Source of the DNA: Streptomyces exfoliatus
Lineage (GTDB): Bacteria > Actinomycetota > Actinomycetes > Streptomycetales > Streptomycetaceae
Assembly (NCBI RefSeq): GCF_000725545.1
Contig: NZ_JNZP01000057.1
Span: 1 to 9,442, forward strand
Length of the DNA: 9,442 bases
Direction: 5' to 3'
Part shown: piece by piece, positions 5,318 through 9,442 of the stretch
Numbering within the stretch: the first letter of the stretch is position 1
Layout: each line of letters starts with the position of its first letter
Notes under the pieces: model-generated
What the model was told of the DNA's origin: nothing
The model's database searches: none
Seen by the model: only the letters and a program-made list of their open reading frames with translations
Position numbers and translations under genes: made by a program

Positions 5318-5991
5318 CGGCGAACGGCCTCTCGCCGGTGTCCACGGACGCGATCTGGCGGCTCCCCGTCACGGTCTGCCGCATCACCGGGTTCCTGGGC
5401 GAGCGGACAGCCGGCCTCCTGCTGGAGCGTGCCATCGCCTCCACGGGCGACCGGCTGAAGCCCTCCCTGGTCCGGGACCGGGAGCTGGCCCCTGACCTGC
5501 GCAGGTCCCGGTCGTGCCCCGACTTCCAGGCGCCTGAGCTACTGGCGGCCATCGACGACGTCCGGGAGGCGGTCGAGCACACGCTGGGAGTCGACTGCCG
5601 TTACACCGAGCCAAGTTACGGTCTCAACGTGCACAACGACGGGGACTTCTACGGCCCGCACCAGGACACCAGCGCCGCGTACGCCCCCCGCCGTCTGCTC
5701 ACGTTCGTGTACTACCTGCACCGCACGCCCCGGCCGTTCGGCGGCGGCGAGCTGCGCGTCTTCGACGCCGCCCTGCCGCTGCACACCGAGACAACCGGAG
5801 AGTGGGAGGAACGTACCTGGCGGGACTGGGAACCCGAGCACGACAGCATCGTGTTCTTCCTTCCCACCGCCTGGCATGAGGTGCGACCGGTCGTGTGCCC
5901 CGGAAGGCAGCACGAGGACAGCCGCTTCGCCGTCAACGGCTGGCTGTGCGCGCCCGACCCAACGCACCACGGGGGCAACGACTGCCGGTGA
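5314..5991 (+). CDS. 2OG-Fe(II) oxygenase, prolyl-4-hydroxylase-like
   Basis: This 225-residue protein starts at ATG 5314, overlapping the previous stop (ATGA). It has the Fe(II)/2-oxoglutarate dioxygenase pattern: H116 and D118 in YGPHQDTS, then RLLTFVYYLHRTPRPFGGGEL typical of the P4Hc-type double-stranded beta-helix, the distal metal His188 in TAWHEVRPV, and R204 in SRFAVNGW as the likely 2-oxoglutarate ligand. All expected metal and cosubstrate residues are present, so an active enzyme is likely. Such enzymes hydroxylate peptide prolines or small molecules using O2 and 2-oxoglutarate. Close coupling to a secreted Ig-like protein and an S74 protein suggests it modifies one of them before export; this is inference. 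It is the last gene of the operon and converges on a truncated hydrolase gene. Confidence 0.9.
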   Translation: MTANGLSPVSTDAIWRLPVTVCRITGFLGERTAGLLLERAIASTGDRLKPSLVRDRELAPDLRRSRSCPDFQAPELLAAIDDVREAVEHTLGVDCRYTEPSYGLNVHNDGDFYGPHQDTSAAYAPRRLLTFVYYLHRTPRPFGGGELRVFDAALPLHTETTGEWEERTWRDWEPEHDSIVFFLPTAWHEVRPVVCPGRQHEDSRFAVNGWLCAPDPTHHGGNDCR

Positions 5992-5999
5992 GAAGCAGA

Positions 6000-6197
6000 C
6001 AGAGCCTGATAGCCGTTGGCCCGCGCCTCTGCGAGGAACGAGTACGAGGTGTGATCGAGGCCCGCCTCGAATGCGGCGAGGTCCGTCGGGCCGGTTCCGT
6101 CGGCGGCCAGGATGAACGGCTTCCTGAGCTCCTCGCCCGCCTTGAACACGCGAACGGTCCCGCCGTTGTGCAGCTGCCATTCGATCGCCGAAGCCAT
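6000..6197 (-). pseudogene. N-terminal fragment of an alpha/beta-hydrolase-like gene
   Basis: ATG 6197-6195 on the minus strand is preceded by a good AGGAGG site (6207-6202). About 66 residues look like real protein: MASAIEWQLHNGGTVRVFKA, RKPFILAADGTGPTDL, FEAGLDHTSYSFLAEARANG. The RPFILADG...GPTDxxxFxxGL...YPFL pattern resembles the start of a family of actinobacterial alpha/beta hydrolases, before their GxSxG box. At about 6000 the similarity stops and the frame continues antisense through the oxygenase gene to 5712, where it has no coding character. The catalytic part is therefore missing and the gene is a truncated relic. The family assignment comes from memory of the N-terminal motif and is moderate in strength. 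Confidence 0.6.
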
Positions 6198-6215
6198 CGG
6201 TCCTCCTGAGAGTGG

Positions 6216-6233
6216 GGAGCCCCGTGGGGCTCC
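6216..6233. promoter_or_regulatory. Perfect inverted repeat upstream of the truncated hydrolase
   Basis: GGAGCCCC (6216-6223) and GGGGCTCC (6226-6233) form 8-bp arms around a 2-base centre, 19 bases upstream of the hydrolase start. The tiny centre favours a protein-binding palindrome (operator) over an RNA hairpin. Confidence 0.45.
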
Positions 6234-6587
6234 GATACGTTCGGTCGTACAGACCGCCGACGGGAGACCTCCGCTGCCACCACGGCAACGTCGGACGGGA
6301 TCATGGCGCGTATGCCCGAGACGGCCCCCCTCTGCGGCCTGCACGCGACGCTATCGATCACACACAGCGCGTGACCAGAGGTTCAGGCCATCACGCATCC
6401 CGTGTCCGGATCGCGATCGATCAGCGCTGTCAGCCGACTCGGGGTGAGCCCCGGGCAGCCATGTACAGAACACGGGGGCGGCACGGGGATGCGGCGCATG
6501 GAAGCTCACCGGCCAACCTGTCAAGAGCGATGGTGGGGTGACGTTGCGTCGTGGCAAGATCAACGTCGGTCGGCACGGTGCCAGACC
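6234..6587. other. Gap without a convincing gene
   Basis: About 350 bp between the truncated hydrolase and a coding-like fragment. It should hold the promoter of the minus-strand hydrolase. A 10-bp palindrome GATCGCGATC lies at 6409-6418. No ORF here shows steady third-position G/C bias or a recognisable domain. Confidence 0.4.
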
Positions 6588-7265
6588 AATGAGGAGGCCA
6601 CCACAGGCGACGAAACTGAGTACCTCGCTGGCGATGAAGTCGGCGGATGCGTCGGCGAAACCAGGCCCGTCCCGGACAACAGCACCGACGCAGGCTGCAG
6701 CGTCTCCCGCAGCGCTGATGCGTCAACCTCCGAGATCCCCGGCATCACCGTGATCACGGCCGAAGACGTCAAGCCCGAAGACGTAGGCACGCTCAGCCTG
6801 CGCTACGTCGACGGCGTCGCCCAGCTCGTCGTCCACGGCGGGACGGTCCTGCCGGCGGCGCTGACGATTGGTGACGAGGCCGAGAACACCGTCGCGACAT
6901 ACTCAGCCGGGACTCCGCCCCAGGCGCAGAATCGTATCGACGGAGGCACCGGAATCTACCCGGGGGCATGCCGGGGAATACCAGTGATGCCGCAGCAGAC
7001 GACTCTGGGCCAGCCCTCGAAACGCTTGACTAGAGGACCAGCTCTGCGAACCGCCTCGGTACATGCCCCGACACTGTGCCGCAGCGAAACCATGCCCACA
7101 CCGCTAGGTCAGCGCGTGCCGTCCGACCTCTGCGCCCCGGCTCTCCTAGGCGACCGGCACGGCTGGGACAGCCGGCACGACCGCCGTGTGCCCTGCCGGC
7201 AGGAAATGCCCAGCCGCGTGGTTCTGACCCCGGGCATCGCGTGGGGCCTTGTCCAGGAAGACTGA
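6588..7265 (+). CDS. Coding-like fragment of unknown family, probably degraded
   Basis: The plus-strand frame shows strong third-position G/C bias from about 6591 to 6900. It includes PGITVITAEDVKPEDVGTL, SLRYVDGVAQLVVHGGTVLP and AALTIGDEAENTVATYSAG, which read like a small beta-rich domain. No ATG, GTG or TTG with a ribosome site lies near the beginning of this stretch; the in-frame ATG at 6402 would add an unnatural Arg/Trp/Cys-rich leader. After about 6940 codon bias fades, and the frame runs to TGA 7263-7265 across the 3' end of the opposing I36-like gene. I think this is a gene that has lost its beginning and possibly its end. I do not recognise the family, and an intact hypothetical gene with an unusual start cannot be excluded. 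Confidence 0.35.
   Translation, partial: NEEATTGDETEYLAGDEVGGCVGETRPVPDNSTDAGCSVSRSADASTSEIPGITVITAEDVKPEDVGTLSLRYVDGVAQLVVHGGTVLPAALTIGDEAENTVATYSAGTPPQAQNRIDGGTGIYPGACRGIPVMPQQTTLGQPSKRLTRGPALRTASVHAPTLCRSETMPTPLGQRVPSDLCAPALLGDRHGWDSRHDRRVPCRQEMPSRVVLTPGIAWGLVQED
7051..7096. repeat. Imperfect direct repeat, copy 1
   Basis: This copy is built around CGGTACATG-CCCGACACTGTGCCG, with matching flanks CCGCC on the left and CCATG on the right, and has a near-identical partner at 8478-8523. It lies 50 bp beyond the stop of the I36-like gene. The pair brackets the I36-like and cupin genes. Confidence 0.6.
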
Positions 7266-7784
7266 ACCGACGTGGTCGTTCAGGTTCACGGCCTGCGGCT
7301 CGTAGTTGTAGACGTACGTGCCCTGGCCCGTCTTGCTGTAGGAGGCCAGGCGGCCGCCCCACTCCTTCGTCACGTTCAGACTGGGGAGCTTCTCCCCCGG
7401 AGCCAGGGCGATGATGTCGGCGGACTCCTGAATGGTCCACTCGCTGCGCAGGGTGGCGGTGTAGAGCTTGGTGTTGTTGAAGGCGGAACGGCCCTTGTGG
7501 TCGGGCTGCCTGCCCTCCAGGTTGTACTCCACCTTCTCGGCGGCCCCGTTGTTCCCGAACAGCCAGATGCGGGCCGGGCCGGAGGCGTTGTACTGGGCGT
7601 GCTCGTAAAGGCACAGGTGAGCGGTCGGGCAGGCGTCCAGGCCCTGGGCGGTCTTCACCCGGATCTCAGGGGTGGGAGCGGGAGCGGCGGGGGTGGGGGC
7701 GGCGGTGCTGTGGCCCGCCACGACCAGCGCCAGAGACAGCGAGGCAGCAGCGAGGACGCCGGCCAGCACGGTACGGATCTTCAT
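7146..7784 (-). CDS. Secreted protein with peptidase-inhibitor I36-like (crystallin-like) domain
   Basis: This 212-residue protein starts at ATG 7784-7782. Residues 1-29 (MKIRTVLAGVLAAASLSLAL...) are a Sec signal peptide with an AXA-type cleavage region. An Ala/Pro spacer (APTPAAPAPTPE) follows. The mature domain begins CPTAHLCLYEHAQYNASGPA, which matches the Cys-x(5)-Cys LCLYEH opening of actinobacterial peptidase-inhibitor family I36 / beta-gamma-crystallin-like proteins; C52 and C58 probably form a disulfide. The region to about 195 (SAFNNTKLYTATL, GQGTYVYNYEPQAVNLND, DHVGSVFLDK) is beta-rich. The C-terminus is Val/Ala/Pro-rich. Members related to the Streptomyces metalloproteinase inhibitor SMPI block proteases; inhibition here is inference. 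It is transcribed divergently from the cupin gene. Confidence 0.8.
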   Translation of the reverse strand: MKIRTVLAGVLAAASLSLALVVAGHSTAAPTPAAPAPTPEIRVKTAQGLDACPTAHLCLYEHAQYNASGPARIWLFGNNGAAEKVEYNLEGRQPDHKGRSAFNNTKLYTATLRSEWTIQESADIIALAPGEKLPSLNVTKEWGGRLASYSKTGQGTYVYNYEPQAVNLNDHVGSVFLDKAPRDARGQNHAAGHFLPAGHTAVVPAVPAVPVA

Positions 7785-7818
7785 ACCCGCCCTAACCAGC
7801 CCGACCCGAGCACGGACA

Positions 7819-7854
7819 CGGGCCCCTCAGGCCACGGACAATGTCTTGGGCCCG
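7819..7854. promoter_or_regulatory. Inverted repeat in the divergent promoter region
   Basis: CGGGCCC (7819-7825) and GGGCCCG (7848-7854) form a 7-bp inverted repeat in the 132-bp gap between the divergent I36-like and cupin genes. It could be a shared operator; no regulator gene is adjacent. Confidence 0.3.
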
Positions 7855-7867
7855 GGCAGCGGCTGTG

Positions 7868-7894
7868 GGTGGCGGGAACTGCTCCCCCGCCACC
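7868..7894 (+). promoter_or_regulatory. Hairpin or operator in the cupin leader
   Basis: GGTGGCGGG (7868-7876) is the reverse complement of CCCGCCACC (7886-7894), with a 9-base spacer, ending 22 bases before the cupin ATG. As RNA it would form a stable leader hairpin close to the start, where no clear Shine-Dalgarno is seen; as DNA it could be an operator. Confidence 0.4.
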
Positions 7895-7916
7895 GGGTGC
7901 CTGGTGTACTGCCCGC

Positions 7917-8348
7917 ATGGCAGATCAAAAGCAGTGCACCGTCGTACGAACCGGCACCTACGAAGGCATCCAGGGCGGCACGTTCGGCGCCGGGATCAGC
8001 GCCCAGTCCGCCGGCTCCGAGCGGCTGTGCCTGCACCGGCTGGTGATGCCCGCCGGCACCCGCGGCCGCCCTCACCTCCATCAGGGACACGAGTCGGCCA
8101 TCTTCATCCAGTCCGGACAAGTCGAGGTCTGGCACGGCACCGACCTCGCCGAGCACGTCGTGCTGCGGGCCGGGGACCACATCCACATCCCCGCCGACAC
8201 CCCCCACATGCCCGTCAACACCGGGACCGAGGACATGGTCTGCCTCGTCGCCCGCACCGACCCCGACGAACAAGAAGGCGTCCAACTCCTCGACTTCCCC
8301 ACCTGGCTGGAAACCCGGCTCGGCCTGCTGCCCGTCGGCGCCGGCTAA
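7917..8348 (+). CDS. Single-domain cupin protein
   Basis: This is a 143-residue protein from ATG 7917. Both cupin motifs are complete. Motif 1 is GRPHLHQGHESAIFIQSGQV, with H53, H55 and E59 as metal ligands. Motif 2 is GDHIHIPADTPHMPVNTG, with H97 as the fourth ligand and the usual P and N. The spacing suits a small RmlC-type cupin that binds a divalent metal. A short C-terminal extension ends LLDFPTWLETRLGLLPVG. Such proteins are isomerases, dioxygenases or sensors, and the sequence alone does not choose. ATG 7917 is preferred over in-frame upstream codons because the preceding frame is antisense to the I36-like gene. There is no signal peptide. A terminator-like hairpin follows the gene. 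Confidence 0.9.
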   Translation: MADQKQCTVVRTGTYEGIQGGTFGAGISAQSAGSERLCLHRLVMPAGTRGRPHLHQGHESAIFIQSGQVEVWHGTDLAEHVVLRAGDHIHIPADTPHMPVNTGTEDMVCLVARTDPDEQEGVQLLDFPTWLETRLGLLPVGAG

Positions 8349-8373
8349 CCCCGCGCCCAAAACACCCTGCTGC

Positions 8374-8402
8374 GCCCCGTCGTGCCAAGTGCAGGGCGGG
8401 GC
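8374..8402 (+). terminator. Hairpin after the cupin gene
   Basis: GCCCCG (8374-8379) pairs with CGGGGC (8397-8402), 25 bases past the cupin stop. An alternative stem is CCCTGC (8365-8370) with GCAGGG (8391-8396). There is no U-tract. It is probably the cupin terminator. Confidence 0.5.
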
Positions 8403-8477
8403 TTCCGGGGGCGTGGGAGATCGCTGGCGGTCAACTGGGAGTTCGGATCCCCGATCGTTGATCCCAAGCAGGTCCCC

Positions 8478-8523
8478 CGCCCCGGTACATGCGCCCGACA
8501 CTGTGCCGGCGCGGAGCCATGTC
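8478..8523. repeat. Imperfect direct repeat, copy 2
   Basis: CGGTACATGCGCCCGACAC and the bases that follow closely match copy 1 at 7051-7096, with a few substitutions and single-base indels. This copy lies 39 bp upstream of the small exported peptide gene at 8563, so it may be part of that gene's promoter region. Confidence 0.6.
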
Positions 8524-8562
8524 CGGGCGTGACCCCAGCATCTTGAAGATCGTTGGCAGGGC

Positions 8563-8784
8563 ATGAACAACACCAAGCGCGTACTTACCGCCGTCGCCCT
8601 CGCCGGGGCTGCCCTCACGATCGCCGGTCCGGCCGCCCAGGCCACTGACGGTCCGATCCTCCCCGGCCTGTCGCGCATCACCGCCCTGGACCCTGCGGGA
8701 CCCGCCTTCGCTGGTCCCAACACCATCGTCACCGGTCTGGCCGCCATCGCCCCCGTGGCCGCCCCAGACCAGTACTGGCGCTGA
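8563..8784 (+). CDS. Small exported peptide of unknown function
   Basis: This is a 73-residue protein from ATG 8563, with a weak GGCAGGG ribosome site just upstream. Residues 1-28 (MNNTKRVLTAVALAGAALTIAGPAAQAT) are a clear Sec signal peptide: Lys/Arg start, Ala/Leu core and an AQA cleavage site. The mature part is about 45 residues, rich in Gly, Pro, Ala and Ile (DGPILPGLSRITALDPAGPA, NTIVTGLAAIAPVAAP), without Cys, and ends DQYWR. I do not recognise it; it lacks chaplin and rodlin signatures. Strong third-position G/C bias and the signal peptide make it a real gene. Copy 2 of the direct repeat lies just upstream. Confidence 0.7.
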   Translation: MNNTKRVLTAVALAGAALTIAGPAAQATDGPILPGLSRITALDPAGPAFAGPNTIVTGLAAIAPVAAPDQYWR

Positions 8785-9113
8785 CCCGATCGCCTAGCGG
8801 CACCCCTCACCTACGCGTACGCGAGGGCCGGATTCACTGCTGCGGAGGACACAAAGCGGGGGCCGCCACCCATCGGTGACGACCCCTGGGAAACCCGTCC
8901 ACCGGCGCGCGGCGGTTCTGTCGGCGGTCAGCCGGCTCCGCCTCCAGGACCAGCCCGCTGCACGGGCGCTGGCAGCAGAGCAAAGGTTTCCCATTGGGCC
9001 GAGTGCACCATCTGGGACTCGTATGGGCGAACGGCCCTGGGCCTCGCTGGAGACCGGACCAACTCCCAGGTCAGGGTGGACACGCCCCCGACCACTCAAC
9101 CAAAGGACCAGCC
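8785..9113. other. Gap with a widely spaced inverted repeat and a doubtful ORF
   Basis: About 330 bp follow the exported peptide. CCCTC (8804-8808) and GAGGG (8823-8827) could form a weak terminator. TGGGAAACC (8887-8895) is repeated in inverted form as GGTTTCCCA (8985-8993). A plus-strand frame opens at GTG 8876 and shows G/C-rich third positions for about 35 codons (VTTPGKPVHRRAAVLSAVSR...), then loses this character and overlaps the next gene. It may be the remnant of a small gene, and I do not call it. Confidence 0.4.
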
Positions 9114-9263
9114 ATGTCCGCGGCAAGCAACGCACCGTCAGACTCCGAGCAGAACGGTGAACCCACCCTCCCTCGCCACGTCACGTGGCCCCACGGAGTC
9201 GAGTACCCAGCACAGCTGGAACTGCGAGACAAGCAAGGCCAAATCCTCGCCCCCCATCAGTAG
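9114..9263 (+). CDS. 49-residue hypothetical protein
   Basis: ATG 9114 has a good AAGGA site six bases upstream (9103-9107) and opens a 49-codon frame ending at TAG 9261-9263. The peptide starts MSAASNAPSDSEQNGEPTLP and continues with HVTWPHGVEYPAQLELRDK and a short polar end. It is hydrophilic, without a signal peptide or known motif. The well-placed ribosome site is the main support. I do not recognise the family; it could be a complete small protein or the beginning of a gene cut short by a stop. Confidence 0.45.
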   Translation: MSAASNAPSDSEQNGEPTLPRHVTWPHGVEYPAQLELRDKQGQILAPHQ

Positions 9264-9368
9264 TATCAGCTTCCCCAGCCAAACGTTCGAGTACGGCGAT
9301 GGGTGTCGTCTGTGCTCCCGTCCGGATAATCCTGAGACGGCCCGCAGCAACCTCCGTATCTTGGCGCC

Positions 9369-9442
9369 ATGACGGACGAGGCAGAGCCGGGGCTTGATTT
9401 GAACCGCTGGGGCGACACATCGGACCCGGCTCCGGAGCGGCG
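9369..9442 (+). CDS. N-terminal start of a gene running off the window (partial)
   Basis: ATG 9369 opens a frame that stays open to the window end and gives MTDEAEPGLDLNRWGDTSDP and a few more residues, an acidic start. No Shine-Dalgarno is seen, but TATCTT (9357-9362) lies seven bases upstream and could be the -10 of a leaderless transcript. Too little is present to name a function. Confidence 0.45.
   Translation, partial: MTDEAEPGLDLNRWGDTSDPAPER

Noticed and set aside
5712..5999. Continuation of the hydrolase-like frame on the minus strand
   Set aside because: It lies antisense to the oxygenase, has unlikely composition, and the hydrolase-like similarity ends before it.
6538..6753. 71-codon ORF starting MTLRRGKINVG
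   Set aside because: It overlaps the frame with stronger codon bias (6588-6940), and its Pro/Ala/Ser-rich translation looks like a shifted-frame shadow.
7272..7916. Upstream extension of the cupin frame
   Set aside because: It is antisense to the I36-like gene, which has a signal peptide and family motif; the frame is open only because of high G+C.
8876..9160. GTG-started plus-strand ORF of 94 codons
   Set aside because: Coding bias covers only the first third, the ribosome site is too far away, and it overlaps a better supported start at 9114.

Overview
The window looks like a chromosomal accessory region of a Streptomyces or close actinomycete relative. Most coding stretches are very G+C-rich with G or C at third codon positions, start/stop overlaps of the ATGA and GTGA type are common, and the recognisable proteins (secreted I36-like protein, cupin, 2OG-Fe(II) oxygenase, S74-type chaperone domain, actinobacterial integrase and transposase remnants) fit that group. 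No rRNA, tRNA or CRISPR array was seen.

Left part (1-1303): the C-terminal end of an unrecognised gene and its terminator are followed by a start-less C-terminal module of a polymorphic toxin. The module opens with the conserved end of a HINT/pretoxin region (YYVLAGNTPVLVHN). A one-base stop/start overlap joins it to a small acidic protein that is the obvious immunity candidate, and a perfect 15-bp terminator closes the pair. The pair has more A/T at third positions than its surroundings. It reads as an orphan toxin-tip plus immunity cassette, the kind of silent module that can be recombined onto a full-length toxin gene elsewhere.

Mobile-element debris (1324-about 3450, all minus strand): a tyrosine integrase broken by a frameshift and cut at its N-terminus; the end of an IS5-type element whose transposase is itself frameshifted; and the first half of an IS110-family transposase joined directly to the IS5 remnant. 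The IS110 upstream non-coding region, where such elements carry their bridge RNA, is still present.

Middle (3450-4388): mostly non-coding or degraded sequence. It contains a DNA-damage (PafBC/RecA-NDp type) promoter-like motif, a G10 tract and an inverted repeat.

Operon 4389-5991: three overlapping genes encode a secreted Ig-like protein ending in an SDxxLK motif, a small S74 (tail-fibre chaperone-like) protein, and a 2OG-Fe(II) prolyl-4-hydroxylase-like oxygenase. The S74 signature appears to be divided between the first two genes. This is the most interesting candidate for an undescribed system: a secreted protein, a chaperone or assembly factor, and a hydroxylase made together.

Right part (6000-9442): a truncated alpha/beta-hydrolase-like gene abuts the oxygenase head-on. 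It is followed by a coding-like fragment of unknown family, divergent genes for a secreted I36-like protein and a cupin, a 73-residue exported peptide, a 49-residue hypothetical protein and the start of another gene. Two imperfect copies of a roughly 46-bp sequence bracket the I36-like and cupin pair.
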